Shown: in pieces, positions 14,781 to 23,926 of the stretch | Layout of the letters: every line of letters begins with the position of its first letter | How positions within the stretch are numbered: position 1 is the stretch's first letter | Source: Acidobacteriaceae bacterium | Lineage (GTDB): Bacteria > Acidobacteriota > Terriglobia > Terriglobales > Acidobacteriaceae | Length of the DNA stretch: 64,000 nt | Reading direction: 5' to 3' | Assembly: GCA_003139095.1 (NCBI GenBank) | Contig: PLHW01000062.1 | Span: 159,530-223,529 of the forward strand | The notes under the pieces: model-generated | What the model was told of the DNA's origin: nothing | Database searches by the model: none | The model's input: only the letters and a program-made list of their open reading frames with translations | Translations under genes and position numbers: made by a program

Positions 14781-16643
14781 TTAGACGGAGGTGGACTGGT
14801 TGGAGCCGAGGGCCTCCAGAACATCGACAGCGGAGGTATAGCGGCCCAAAGGAGCGCTGATCTGAGCGCCTTGCACGCGGTCGCGGACGGCTCGCAGCAT
14901 TTCGCGGGCGATGGCGACGCCCTCCTCGCGAGCGGCCTCGGGGGTGGTGACGCTGGTCATGCGATTGAGGATTTCGTCGGGGATGGAGACGCGGAGCTCG
15001 TTTTTCATGAACTCGGCGTTGCGGGCGCTGGTTAGAGGCCAGATGCCGGCGATGACGGGAATGCGGCAATGCTCGATGCGGCGAAGAAAATTTTCCAGCA
15101 GCCGGAGGTCGAAGACAGGCTGGGTGACCACGTATTCCGCGCCCGCCTGAACTTTGTATTCGAAGCGCTTGATCTCTTCGTCGAGATTGGGGAGGCCGGG
15201 ATTGGCGCCCACGCCGATGACGAAGCTGGTGCCAATGCCGATGGGATGGCCGCCGATGTCGAGTCCGCAATTTAGATTGTGGACGATGTTGACGAGGCCG
15301 ATGGAGTCAACGTCGAAGACAGCGGTGGCGTCGGGATAGTTGCCCATTTTGGGCGGATCGCCGGTGATGCAGATTAGATTGTTGATGCCAGTGGCGGCGG
15401 CTCCCAGCAAGTCGGACTGAATGCCGAGCACGTTGCGATCGCGGCAAGTGTAGTGGAGGATGGCTTCAATGCCCACGGCTTGCTGCATGAGCACGGAGAG
15501 CGCCTGGTTGCTCATGCGGGCGGAGGCGCGCGGGCTGTCCGGGATGTTGACGGCATCGACGCCGACGGATTTGACGAACTTTGCGCCTTCAATCTCCTTC
15601 AGGATATTGATGCCCTTGGGGGGGACGATTTCGACCATGGTGACAAAGTCGCCGGCGGCGATTTTTGCGCCGAGGCGAGAGCGCTTGGCCAGGGCGGTAC
15701 TGGCCGGAGCCGATGGGGCCGAGGCGGAATGCAGGACTTCAGAAATGGCGGCGCTGCCGCGGGCCTCCTGCACGCGCAGGGACGACTTCATGGCGCGGAT
15801 GTGGTCGGGCGTGGTGCCGCAGCATCCGCCGACGAGTTGCACGCCGGCGGCGACGAACTTGCGGGCATAGCTGGCCATGTATTCGGGCGAGCAAAGATAA
15901 ATGTTGCGGCCCTCGACCGAGCGCGGCATGCCGGCGTTGGGCTGGGCGGCGAGGGGGAGGGAAGTGACGGCGCGCACGCGTTCGATGGCGTCGAGCATGG
16001 CGACTGGACCGACGCTACAGTTGATGCCGAGGACGTCTACGTTCCATTCCGTGAGGCGGGCGCCGAAGGTTTCAGGCTCGGAGCCGTCGAGACAATCTCC
16101 GTCTTCGTCGATGGTGACCTGGGCAATGATAGGAATGTTCGGAGCGACGTCGCGGCAGGCGAGGATGGCCTGGTGAATTTCTTCGAGGTAGCCGAAGGTT
16201 TCGAGCATGAGCAGGTCGACGCCGCCTTCGACGAGGGCGGCGGCCTGGGTGCGAAACGCGGCGCGGGCTTCTTCAAAAGAGGTTTTGCCGAGCGGTTCGA
16301 TGCGAATGCCGAGCGGGCCGATGGAACCGGCGACCCAGACGTCGTAACTTTTGGCCGCCTCTTTGGCAATGCGTGCGCCGGCGATGTTGATGTCGCGCAC
16401 CTGCTCGGCCAGGCTGTGGCGGGCGAGGCGAAAGCTGTTGGCGCCGAAGGTATTGGTCTCGATGATCTCGGCCCCGGCCTGGAGATATTCGTGGTGAATG
16501 CCGCGAATGAGTTCGGGCTGAGACAGATTGAGCTCGTCGTAGCAGCGGTTGATGAAGACACCCTTGGAGTATAGGAGGGTGCCCATGGCGCCATCGCAAA
16601 GGATGGGCGCGCGCTGGAGACGATCGTGGAAGTTCTGGGGCAT
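14781..16643 (-). CDS. Bifunctional homocysteine S-methyltransferase / methylenetetrahydrofolate reductase
   Basis: 620 residues in two domains. Residues 1 to about 300 are a homocysteine methyltransferase barrel (DGAMGTLLY start) with the zinc cysteines in GINCSVGP and GGCCGTTPDH. Residues about 340-600 are a methylenetetrahydrofolate reductase barrel (MVEIVPPKG, ITGDPPKMGNYP, YVVTQPVFD). The same arrangement occurs in the YitJ type. The N-terminal half transfers a methyl group to homocysteine and the C-terminal half reduces methylene-THF; no cobalamin-binding domain is present. Whether the methyl donor is methyl-THF or S-methylmethionine is not shown. No SAM riboswitch or T-box is visible upstream. 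A 16-bp tandem repeat lies 43-74 bp upstream. Confidence 0.93.
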   Translation of the reverse strand: MPQNFHDRLQRAPILCDGAMGTLLYSKGVFINRCYDELNLSQPELIRGIHHEYLQAGAEIIETNTFGANSFRLARHSLAEQVRDINIAGARIAKEAAKSYDVWVAGSIGPLGIRIEPLGKTSFEEARAAFRTQAAALVEGGVDLLMLETFGYLEEIHQAILACRDVAPNIPIIAQVTIDEDGDCLDGSEPETFGARLTEWNVDVLGINCSVGPVAMLDAIERVRAVTSLPLAAQPNAGMPRSVEGRNIYLCSPEYMASYARKFVAAGVQLVGGCCGTTPDHIRAMKSSLRVQEARGSAAISEVLHSASAPSAPASTALAKRSRLGAKIAAGDFVTMVEIVPPKGINILKEIEGAKFVKSVGVDAVNIPDSPRASARMSNQALSVLMQQAVGIEAILHYTCRDRNVLGIQSDLLGAAATGINNLICITGDPPKMGNYPDATAVFDVDSIGLVNIVHNLNCGLDIGGHPIGIGTSFVIGVGANPGLPNLDEEIKRFEYKVQAGAEYVVTQPVFDLRLLENFLRRIEHCRIPVIAGIWPLTSARNAEFMKNELRVSIPDEILNRMTSVTTPEAAREEGVAIAREMLRAVRDRVQGAQISAPLGRYTSAVDVLEALGSNQSTSV

Positions 16644-16685
16644 TGCAATGAGGATACAAGAAGGCGCTGGGTGTGCGCATCTTTT

Positions 16686-16717
16686 GGTTAGGGAATCATC
16701 GGGTTAGGGAGTCATCG
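16686..16717. repeat. 16-bp direct tandem repeat between divergent genes
   Basis: GGTTAGGGAATCATCG (16686-16701) is followed directly by the same sequence with one change (GGTTAGGGAGTCATCG, 16702-16717). It sits between the divergent methyltransferase fusion and the toxin-antitoxin genes, so it could be an operator for either. Confidence 0.6.
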
Positions 16718-16765
16718 CAACCTGCCTCTAGCCGTGCATGATCAGAATGGATTATTATTTCTGTG

Positions 16766-16783
16766 AGCACCGAATAAGGTGCT
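16766..16783. promoter_or_regulatory. Palindromic operator upstream of the Phd/ParE pair
   Basis: AGCACC (16766-16771), GAATAA, GGTGCT (16778-16783): a perfect 6-bp inverted repeat, 7 of 8 if one more base each side is included. It lies 19 bp before the antitoxin start. TGCTTA recurs directly at 16780-16785 and 16803-16808. Phd/YefM antitoxins bind such palindromes. Confidence 0.5.
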
Positions 16784-16801
16784 TAGGATGGGAGGGTAAG
16801 C

Positions 16802-17092
16802 GTGCTTAACATCACCAAAGATATTCAATCGCTGACAACGTTCCGCCGGCGGTCGGGCGACTTCATGAAACAGCTTAAGAGGACCAAACGCCCGGTGGTG
16901 CTCACGGTAAATGGAAAGGCGGCGGCGGTAGTGCAGGATGCTAAAGCGTATCAGCGATTGCTCGACCTTGCCGCCGGGACCGATGCCGAGGAAGGCGTGC
17001 GGCAGGGCTTGGATGACGTAGCCCACGGACGCACCCGCCCGGCGAAAGAGGCTTTTGACGAGATTCGCCGCAAGCATGAAATACCTGGTTGA
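16802..17092 (+). CDS. Phd/YefM-family antitoxin
   Basis: 96 residues starting at GTG with GGAGGG 5 nt upstream. The N-terminal half has the Phd/YefM fold signature: an initial helix (ITKDIQSLTTFRRRSGDFMKQLKRT) and then the strand-helix RPVVLTVNGKAAAVVQDAKAYQRLLDL. The C-terminal half is charged and probably disordered until it binds the toxin. The family is an autorepressing antitoxin that neutralises ParE, RelE or Doc-type toxins. It is immediately followed, with a 17-bp overlap, by a ParE-like gene. An AGCACC/GGTGCT palindrome upstream is a likely binding site. Confidence 0.9.
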   Translation: MLNITKDIQSLTTFRRRSGDFMKQLKRTKRPVVLTVNGKAAAVVQDAKAYQRLLDLAAGTDAEEGVRQGLDDVAHGRTRPAKEAFDEIRRKHEIPG

Positions 17093-17402
17093 GTTCGCCG
17101 CTCGCGCCTTTCGCGATCTTGAAATCCTCTACTTGGAAAAGAACGCGGTGGAGTCGAGTGCTGCCGCTCGCTGGTACAACGGCTTGGAGCGGGCCGTGGA
17201 TGCACTTGAGTCGTATCCGCATCGCTGTCCGGTTGCCCCCGAAGCTCGAAGTGCGAAGCGAAAGCTGCGACACCTGCTTTACGGCAAAAAGCCTCACGTT
17301 TACCGGGTCATTTATGAAGTAGACGAAGAGCGCCGAACAGTGTGGGTGCTGACGATTCGCCACGGCGCCAGGCGGAAGGTCAAGTCCGCCGATCTCGTCT
17401 AG
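17076..17402 (+). CDS. ParE/RelE-family toxin
   Basis: 108 residues from ATG 17076, which overlaps the antitoxin gene by 17 bp; an upstream in-frame start at 17055 would only add residues not typical of the family. The pattern is standard: YLVEFAARAFRDLEILYLE, a helix with SAAARWYNGLERAVDALE, the ESYPHRCPVAPEA turn, then KLRHLLYGKKPHVYRVIYEV and the closing strand VWVLTIRHGARR. The LxxxKxxxxYRVIYxV and IRHGAR elements are characteristic of the ParE/YoeB-like superfamily. Together with the Phd-type antitoxin this is a mixed Phd-ParE module, the second type II system in the window. Confidence 0.9.
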   Translation: MKYLVEFAARAFRDLEILYLEKNAVESSAAARWYNGLERAVDALESYPHRCPVAPEARSAKRKLRHLLYGKKPHVYRVIYEVDEERRTVWVLTIRHGARRKVKSADLV

Positions 17403-17455
17403 GCCAAGTATTTCTTCCGATTGCGTGCCAGGCCAAAACGCTTTTTTTTGCCTTT

Positions 17456-17463
17456 GTTATAAT
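17456..17463 (+). promoter_or_regulatory. Extended -10 promoter of the lipoprotein at 17515
   Basis: TGT directly followed by TATAAT (17458-17463), an extended -10. No good -35 hexamer stands at 16-18 bp. It lies downstream of the first in-frame start (17425), which argues that translation begins at TTG 17515. Confidence 0.6.
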
Positions 17464-17514
17464 CCCTGTTCCTGCATCCAAGAGATTATTCCTGAGAAGG
17501 CTGGACTGGCTGGT

Positions 17515-18906
17515 TTGAGAAAATACCTGATTTCTGGATTTCTGCTGCTGTCCGTGTGCGCGCTGCTGCCGGGCTGCGGGGGCAGCAGTTCTTCCACTAG
17601 CACTCATACAAGCGGAATTGCGAACCGGGCGTTTATCTCGAATAGCGTGAGCTCGCCTACGTCCGTGGCTGGGCTTGTGATCGTGAACGCGCAGACGGAT
17701 GTGCGGCCGCCCGGCGTAGCGCCGATCTCGGCCGGGAATACTCCGGGAATGATGGTGGTGACGCCGAACCGGGCCTACACGCTGGTGTTCAGCGGCACGA
17801 ACACACAGAGTTCCGACAATCAATTCACCATTGTCAATAACACCGGGGAAACCACGGCGGGGCACGTCGCTTTGCCGGGCTACACGGAGAGTTTTGTGGC
17901 CTCGCCGGATAGTTCGACCGCGTATGTGGCTGTGCCGACCGCGACCGTGGAAGGACAATCGCCGGGGAACATTGAGGTGGTTGGAGTCAGCACGGGCGCA
18001 TTCACGGGCGAGATTGACATCCCGTCGGTGCACTACCTGGCCATCAACAACGGTGGCAACCGGCTGCTGGCATTTACCGATGTGCCGGCGTCGCTCTATG
18101 GACAGAGTTGCGATCAGACCCCGGCATTTGTGTTTGTGGTGACGCCGAGCGATGTGGGAGTGACGCCGTGTCCGGCCACGCCGATTCCCGGATTTGACTA
18201 TCCGGTGCAGGCCTACTTCAGCAGCGACGATACGACCGCGTACGTGCTGAATTGCGGACCGGAGTGCGGCGGCATGACGGCGAGCGTGCAGCCGCTGGAT
18301 ATGACGACGCCGATCCCGACTCCCGGGACAGCGGCGCCGGTGCCGGCGGCGACCGAAGCGTTGATCATTGGCTCGACCATGTACCTGGCGGGGACGCCAT
18401 ATTCCGGTGGCGCGCCATCGCAGCCCTGCACCGGGCAGACGACGGCGGCCAAGACGTGCGGGCTGCTGACGATTTTCGATCTCGACAGCATGAGCATCGT
18501 CAACACTTCGCCGATCGTGATCACGGACGGGTATCACAACCGGATTGCGATGGGACCGAATGGACAGCTCTTCATCGGGGCGCGGACCTGTACGGAGATC
18601 GTGCCGCCGCTCAATCCGCCGCCTGGGACTGAGGTGCGCGGCTGCCTCTCCATTTACAACAGTTCGAGCGCCGCGGTCGGCAGCGCGGCGCCGGGCGGCG
18701 TGGTGATTCCTCCAGCCAACGGCGATGCCACGGGAATCCAGCCTATCAGCCAGCGCACGGTGGTTTATGTGGTGCAGGGGGGATCGCTCTCTGTCTACGA
18801 CGCGACGATCGATGCGCTGGAATACAATCCCAACGATCCCAACAATCCGGGGCAGATCTTCGGGCTGATCGGGGATTTTGTCGACGTGAAGACGGTGGAT
18901 TTCTAG
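17515..18906 (+). CDS. Exported lipoprotein, probable beta-propeller
   Basis: 463 residues from TTG 17515. The N-terminus is a lipoprotein signal: KYLISGFLLLSVCALLPGC, with lipobox L-P-G-C followed by a serine-rich linker. The mature part has repeating strands with similar phrasing (AYVAVPTATV, LLAFTDVPASLY, AYVLNCGPECGG, LFIGARTCTEI, VYVVQGGSLSVYDA), as in YncE/lactonase-like beta-propellers that are common in soil bacteria. Several cysteine pairs (CDQTP..., CGPECGG, CTGQTTAAKTCG) could form disulfides in the periplasm. No catalytic motif is recognised. The TTG start is supported by the promoter position; the SD (GAGAAGG) is weak and distant. Confidence 0.75.
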   Translation: MRKYLISGFLLLSVCALLPGCGGSSSSTSTHTSGIANRAFISNSVSSPTSVAGLVIVNAQTDVRPPGVAPISAGNTPGMMVVTPNRAYTLVFSGTNTQSSDNQFTIVNNTGETTAGHVALPGYTESFVASPDSSTAYVAVPTATVEGQSPGNIEVVGVSTGAFTGEIDIPSVHYLAINNGGNRLLAFTDVPASLYGQSCDQTPAFVFVVTPSDVGVTPCPATPIPGFDYPVQAYFSSDDTTAYVLNCGPECGGMTASVQPLDMTTPIPTPGTAAPVPAATEALIIGSTMYLAGTPYSGGAPSQPCTGQTTAAKTCGLLTIFDLDSMSIVNTSPIVITDGYHNRIAMGPNGQLFIGARTCTEIVPPLNPPPGTEVRGCLSIYNSSSAAVGSAAPGGVVIPPANGDATGIQPISQRTVVYVVQGGSLSVYDATIDALEYNPNDPNNPGQIFGLIGDFVDVKTVDF

Positions 18907-18972
18907 CTGGGCTGCAATCGCGTAGCGAAGTGCGGCGGCTGAGACGTTGACGCATTAACTAGTCCGCAAAAC

Positions 18973-19782
18973 TCACTCCTGATCAAATGGCTTTGGCGGC
19001 AGCAGCAACTGAATTCCGAAATAGCCGATGAAGGATGGCTGGTTGCTGCGAGCCGGCTCGAAGCCACGTCCGGCCATGAACAGCAGGATGAGAGGCGGAT
19101 GGAGTTTGTAGCGCCCGCCGACGTCGAAGGTTGGCTGAGCGTAGCTGGGGCGCCAGGTTCCGGCGGCGTAGAACTCGGAATCGAGCTCCAGCTTTTTCGT
19201 GAGGTCGCGGCCGACGACGAGGCCGGTCAGCCAGCCGTCATAGCCCAAATGCACGAATTGGTAGCCGGCTTCCAGGTCGACATGGACGCGGCCGACTTTT
19301 TTGGTGAACTCGAGGGGAAGGATCAGGCTGGCTCCAGGCGGAGTGATATCGCGGCGGACGGCGTGATTGGGATTGTTGACGGAAAGTTGCGGGAAGATCG
19401 AGAACGCCATGCGGTCTTCGCCGCTGTCGTAGAAGCGCCACTTGACTCCGAGTTGATCCTGCTCCAATCCGTACTTCACGGGCCGATCGGGGTTGTGCAC
19501 GCGCAGCCAGGCACTCTCATAGGTGAGCTGAATGCGATCTCCGAGGCCGAAGTTGATGTCCACGTCAGGCGTGTGGCTGATGGACTGGCCGCGGTAGAGG
19601 AACGGCATGTAGCCAAAATTAATCTCCCAGTTCTTATTGCCGGGAGTGCCGGGATCGTTCGTATAGTAGGGTGGTCCACCTTGGCCGAGCGAGGTGGCCG
19701 AGGCCGCAAGCAAAAGCAAACAGCACAGGATTGTCGAACGCAGAGAGAATTTGGCCTGGCTGCACTCGAAGTTGTCAGCCAT
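18973..19782 (-). CDS. Exported outer-membrane-type protein (Phenol_MetA_deg-like)
   Basis: 269 residues from ATG 19782; the open frame continues far upstream but without signal-peptide sense. Residues 12-35 form a signal peptide (LRSTILCCLLLLAASATSLG). The mature protein opens with PPYYTNDPGTPGNKNWEINFGY, the hallmark of the family nicknamed Phenol_MetA_deg (pfam13557), and continues as alternating amphipathic strands (DVDINFGLGDRIQLTYESAW, RVHVDLEAGYQFVHLGYDG) as in a beta-barrel. The C-terminus ends with aromatic-hydrophobic strand residues (IGYFGIQLLLPP). The family name is historical; function is unknown. It follows the APC permease by 107 bp on the same strand. Confidence 0.75.
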   Translation of the reverse strand: MADNFECSQAKFSLRSTILCCLLLLAASATSLGQGGPPYYTNDPGTPGNKNWEINFGYMPFLYRGQSISHTPDVDINFGLGDRIQLTYESAWLRVHNPDRPVKYGLEQDQLGVKWRFYDSGEDRMAFSIFPQLSVNNPNHAVRRDITPPGASLILPLEFTKKVGRVHVDLEAGYQFVHLGYDGWLTGLVVGRDLTKKLELDSEFYAAGTWRPSYAQPTFDVGGRYKLHPPLILLFMAGRGFEPARSNQPSFIGYFGIQLLLPPKPFDQE

Positions 19783-19889
19783 CGATGACCGCGATCCGAA
19801 TTGGCGGGATCTCCTCAACCCATATCGAAAATAACACGAGCCAGCGCGTCGTTCGGCGATTCCGGGGGACGGTTGGGGAGGCGTTGCGT

Positions 19890-21245
19890 TTACACGACGC
19901 CGGCGCGAATGGTTGGCGGGTTCGCGTTTGCGGCTCGCGGGCGGCCGACAATGGCGCCGAGCACAATCCAGATGCCGAAGGCCAGCCACTCCCAGTTGGA
20001 AAAATGCCCGGGAACGAAGGGGAGGAACTTCATCAGGATCATTGCCAGGCCGACGCATGCGCCGAGCAGCGCGATCAGGTAATCCCGCAGCGTGGGCTTG
20101 GTCAATAAGAATGCTAGGCACACGGCGAACCAGCCGATGGCCGAGGCGACCGATCCGACTTCGGAGATCGGAACCAGAATCGCGCTGCCGAGAAACATAA
20201 ATAAGCCGGTAGCGATGCCGAGGGCGAGGACGGCCGCGCCGGGCGTGCGGTTTTGCGGATGCACGGCGGCTAGACGATCGTCGAGCAGGCCGCGGCGCGA
20301 CATGGCGAAGAGCAAACGCGTGGCGGCGACGAAGTTTCCGTTGAACACTTTGAAGAGCGAGAGTATTGCCGTGGACAGGATGATGCTGACGATCCAGCGT
20401 GAGCCGACTGCGTACTGGAAGGCGGCGGCCGTCATAAAGGGAGTGCCGGTCAGTTGCCGCCAGGGCGCGACGAATCCCACCGCCGCAACCACCACCACAT
20501 AAAAGAGGAAGCCAACGACGATGGCGGTGAAGATGACGCGAGAGAAGCCGACGGCGCGAAATTCGGGACTGGCTTCTTCCGCGGCCTTGGTCACGGATTC
20601 GAAGCCGTTCATGAAATACGGCACGACCTGAAGAACGAGCAAAATCGAAACCCAGGGTGCGTGCGTGAAGAGAGGCGGAAAGTTCGAGGGCGATCCGCGG
20701 GCGGCGCCGCAGACAATGAAGATAACGAAGAGTGCGAGTGTGCCGAACGTAGTCCAGTTTTGAAACGTGGCGCTGAGGCGGATGCCGCGATAGTTGACGG
20801 TGGTGACGAGCGCGGTGAGGCCGAGGCCGATGGCGAGATGGGGCAGGTAGACGGGCTTATCGGCGACGCGGTAAAGTTCGATGCGATTGAGCCATGGGAA
20901 GACGAAGCCGGCGAGACGGCCGACGGCGACGGCCTCCCACGGGCAGACGATGAAATAGGCGAGCACCATCATCCAGCCGGTGAAGAAGCTGACGGGGCGC
21001 GCGAAAACCTTGGCTGTGTAGGCCACTTCGCCCGAGGCATCGGGCATGGCCATGACCCATTTGCCGTAGACGAAGCCGACGGGCAGAAGAAGAATGCCGC
21101 CGATGGCGAAGCCGAGAATGCCGCCGAGCGGCCCGCCGCGGAGAAGCCAGTCGTCCATGACGACGAGCCAGCCGACGCCGACCATGGTTCCCCAGCCAAG
21201 AGAGAAGTAGTCGGTGATGCCGAGTTTGCGGGCGAGGCGGGTCAT
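19890..21245 (-). CDS. Amino acid permease (APC superfamily)
   Basis: 451 residues with about 12 hydrophobic segments. The opening [23 protein letters not shown] matches the broken first helix of APC transporters, whose unwound glycine-rich stretch binds the amino acid alpha-carboxyl and amine. Later hallmarks are the conserved [13 protein letters not shown] region after helix 6 and [29 protein letters not shown] after helix 8. It is an inner-membrane secondary transporter; the substrate cannot be read. It is divergent from proS, sharing the 211-bp region 21246-21456. The following exported protein gene could be in the same transcript. Confidence 0.9.
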   Translation of the reverse strand: MTRLARKLGITDYFSLGWGTMVGVGWLVVMDDWLLRGGPLGGILGFAIGGILLLPVGFVYGKWVMAMPDASGEVAYTAKVFARPVSFFTGWMMVLAYFIVCPWEAVAVGRLAGFVFPWLNRIELYRVADKPVYLPHLAIGLGLTALVTTVNYRGIRLSATFQNWTTFGTLALFVIFIVCGAARGSPSNFPPLFTHAPWVSILLVLQVVPYFMNGFESVTKAAEEASPEFRAVGFSRVIFTAIVVGFLFYVVVVAAVGFVAPWRQLTGTPFMTAAAFQYAVGSRWIVSIILSTAILSLFKVFNGNFVAATRLLFAMSRRGLLDDRLAAVHPQNRTPGAAVLALGIATGLFMFLGSAILVPISEVGSVASAIGWFAVCLAFLLTKPTLRDYLIALLGACVGLAMILMKFLPFVPGHFSNWEWLAFGIWIVLGAIVGRPRAANANPPTIRAGVV

Positions 21246-21456
21246 TTACGGACTCGTGCGCGGGTCTGTGGATGCAGCCGGATCGAAATCGCAACAACAT
21301 AAGAACGGGGATGAAGCCGGCCAGTCCACCAATCCTCGAACCGGCAGATTGTACATCTCGCCGCCAAAGTCTCCGCGTCTATCTGTCCCATCTCGCCAAT
21401 CCGCGCTCTGGCATCATTTACAATCGAGCATTCGCTTACTCACAGGAAGCTTAACT

Positions 21457-23286
21457 ATGCTCCGAACTATGCACCGCTGGTCTGAAGTTTTTATTCCTAC
21501 ATTGCGCGAGGCTCCGGCTGATGCCGAGGTTGCGAGCCACAAGTTGCTGGTGCGTGCTGGATACATCCGGCAACTGGGCGCGGGCATTTATTCGTTTTTA
21601 TTTCTCGGCAACCGCGCGAGCCAGAAGATTATAAGAATTGTCCGCGAGGAGATGGACAAGATTGGGCAAGAGTTCTACCTGCCGGCGCTGAATCCGCGCG
21701 ACATTTGGGAAGAGAGCGGACGCTGGGCGGTCATTGGCGAGAGCATGTTTCGCCTGAAGGACCGCAAAGGCGCCGACCTTTGCCTGGGCTTTACGCACGA
21801 AGAGATCATGACCGACATCGCGCGCAAGGAGTTGCGCAGCTACAAGCAACTGCCGCAAATCTGGTACCAGATTCAAACGAAATTTCGCGACGAGCCGCGG
21901 CCGAAGTCGGGGCTGTTGCGCGTGCGGCAGTTCACGATGAAAGACGCGTACTCGTTTGACATGGATGCGGCGGGGCTCGACGTGTCGTATCAGAAACACT
22001 ACGAGACCTATTGCCGAATTTTTGACCGTTGCGGGTTGAAGTACGTGGTGATCGATGCGCACTCGGGGGCGATGGGCGGGACGAAGTCGCAGGAATTTAT
22101 GGTGCGGACGCCGGCCGGCGAAGACCAGGTGGTGAGCTGCGAGGCCTGCGGATACGCGGCGAACATGGAGAAGGCAACGTCGAAGGTTGCTCCGGTAGAG
22201 GATTTGCAACCCGAGGGCGACGGCAAGCCGCTGCTGATTCATACGCCGGGGAAGGGCGCGATTGCCGACGTGGCGGCGTTCTTGGGAATTGCCGCCGAGC
22301 AGGACATCAAGACGGTAGCGTACATGGCGCAGAGTCCGGGCGCAGCGGGAAAGACCGGCGCGGGCAAGACGCTGGAGCAGCCCGTGATCGTGTTTTTGCG
22401 CGGCGACCACAGCGTGAATGAGACCAAGCTGCTGACGCTGGTGAAGGCGGCGAATGTGCGTCCGATGCAGGCGGAGGAAGTGGAGAAATATTTTCAGGGA
22501 CCGGGGGGATTTATCGGGCCGATCGGGCTGGCGGTGCGCCCAAAGGAATTGCTGGGTGAGTGGGACGCAAAGAAATGGCCGGCGGACGATCGGGCGGCGA
22601 CGGTAGTGCTCGATGAAGGATTGCTAGGGCGCGTCAACATGATCTGCGGCGCGAATAAGCTCGACTATCACCTGAAAAACGTGACGCCGGGCAAGGATTT
22701 TGAGTACACGATTGCCGCCGACATCCGCAGCGTGAACGCGGGAGAAGGCTGCCCGCAGTGCGGTGCCGCGCTCGGCATCGATACGGCGGTCGAGATCGGG
22801 CACATTTTCAAGCTCGGCTACAAGTATTCGGAGTCGATGGGCGCGCGTGTGCTTGACCGCAACGGCAAAGAGGTGGCGCCGATCATGGGGAGCTACGGGA
22901 TTGGGATCGAACGCATACTGACGGCGGCCATCGAGCAGTCGAACGATGCGAACGGGTTCTGGCTCGCACCTTCGATCGCGCCTTTTGATGTGGTGGTGGT
23001 TTCGACCAACAGCGGAGACGAGAAGATTCGGACGGTTGCCGAGGACATCGCCAAGGGGCTGGAGGGAGCGGGGCTGGACGTTTTGCTGGACGACCGGGAT
23101 GAGCGCCCCGGAGTGAAGTTCAAGGACGCGGACTTGATAGGGATCCCCTTTAGAATCAATGTGGGAAAGAAGGTTACCGAAGATTTGGTGGAAGTCGTTC
23201 GCCGCTCGACTCTGGCTCGGGAGGACGTTAAGATTTCAGCAATCACCGAGCATTTGAGCGCGCTGGTACGCGAAAACGCGGGCTAG
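21457..23286 (+). CDS. proS: Prolyl-tRNA synthetase
   Basis: 609 residues, the bacterial ProS type with the editing (INS) domain inserted between class II motifs 2 and 3. Motif 1 is near residue 35-75 ([18 protein letters not shown]), motif 2 is [21 protein letters not shown] (about 145), the INS domain spans about 225-400 (DIKTVAYM..., [10 protein letters not shown]), and motif 3 is [11 protein letters not shown] near 480; the C-terminal anticodon-binding domain follows. The start is ATG 21457 with AGGAA about 9 nt upstream; a possible -10 TACAAT is at 21419-21424. A small membrane protein gene follows within 26 bp. Confidence 0.97.
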   Translation: MLRTMHRWSEVFIPTLREAPADAEVASHKLLVRAGYIRQLGAGIYSFLFLGNRASQKIIRIVREEMDKIGQEFYLPALNPRDIWEESGRWAVIGESMFRLKDRKGADLCLGFTHEEIMTDIARKELRSYKQLPQIWYQIQTKFRDEPRPKSGLLRVRQFTMKDAYSFDMDAAGLDVSYQKHYETYCRIFDRCGLKYVVIDAHSGAMGGTKSQEFMVRTPAGEDQVVSCEACGYAANMEKATSKVAPVEDLQPEGDGKPLLIHTPGKGAIADVAAFLGIAAEQDIKTVAYMAQSPGAAGKTGAGKTLEQPVIVFLRGDHSVNETKLLTLVKAANVRPMQAEEVEKYFQGPGGFIGPIGLAVRPKELLGEWDAKKWPADDRAATVVLDEGLLGRVNMICGANKLDYHLKNVTPGKDFEYTIAADIRSVNAGEGCPQCGAALGIDTAVEIGHIFKLGYKYSESMGARVLDRNGKEVAPIMGSYGIGIERILTAAIEQSNDANGFWLAPSIAPFDVVVVSTNSGDEKIRTVAEDIAKGLEGAGLDVLLDDRDERPGVKFKDADLIGIPFRINVGKKVTEDLVEVVRRSTLAREDVKISAITEHLSALVRENAG

Positions 23287-23311
23287 CGCGCAGGCAACGG
23301 GCGAGCGACTT

Positions 23312-23668
23312 ATGGAGACAATTAAACTGGGTCTGGGCGTCACGATCATCCTGGCGATGGCCCTTTTGGGATACAAACTGGTCCCGCCATATTTTTCCAA
23401 CTACCAGTTTGAAGATGCGATCAAGAACGATGCGGTGCAAGGGACCTACAGCAATCGGTCGGTAGAGGACATTCGCGCGGCGGTGGTTAAACAGGCCCAG
23501 GAGTTCGATATATCGCTGACCCCGCAGCAAGTCCACGTCGTGCGGACCGGCGGCTTTGGAACCGGCGTGCTGCAAATTGACGCCGAATATAGCATTCCGG
23601 TGGAACTGCCCGGTTATTCGACTTCTCTCAGCTTCCATCCTTCGACGGAGAACAAGGGAGTATATTAG
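23312..23668 (+). CDS. Small single-pass membrane protein, DUF4845-like
   Basis: 118 residues: one N-terminal membrane segment (TIKLGLGVTIILAMALLGYKLV) and a soluble part of about 90 residues (FEDAIKNDAVQGTYSNRSVEDIRAAVVKQAQEFDI...) rich in alternating strands (VHVVRTGGFGTGVLQIDAEYSIPVEL). The layout resembles DUF4845 proteins, a membrane anchor with an extracytoplasmic ferredoxin-like domain. It lies 25 bp after proS and is probably co-transcribed. Function is unknown. It is followed by a 258-bp gap with small inverted repeats, including CTAAATC (23817-23823) with GATTTAG (23841-23847). Confidence 0.75.
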   Translation: METIKLGLGVTIILAMALLGYKLVPPYFSNYQFEDAIKNDAVQGTYSNRSVEDIRAAVVKQAQEFDISLTPQQVHVVRTGGFGTGVLQIDAEYSIPVELPGYSTSLSFHPSTENKGVY

Positions 23669-23926
23669 GGCAGCTTCGAGCCGCGAGCTTGGAGCTTAGA
23701 ACCGCGCTGCTTTAAAGCCTTGCCTGCGCGTCTTCGGTTTCGATCTTTTCGTCCCTAAACTGCAATCGCTTCCACTCTTCACTCTGCCACACGGCTGTGT
23801 CTCGTCGCCCACGCATCTAAATCTCATGGCACACGGCTCTGATTTAGAATCAGTAACGTATCCCCGTATCTCTGGGCCGCGGTTTCGGACCGGGAATTGC
23901 TCTGGAGCTGGGAGCCACCTTAATCC

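Noticed and set aside
15453..16574. A long plus-strand frame opposite the methyltransferase fusion (about 370 codons)
   Set aside because: The encoded sequence is a translated shadow of a well-supported gene, with G/A/E-rich composition and no family motifs.
17425..17514. The upstream start at 17425 for the lipoprotein
   Set aside because: An extended -10 (TGT plus TATAAT) lies at 17456-17463, downstream of this start, and the lipoprotein signal begins at 17515.
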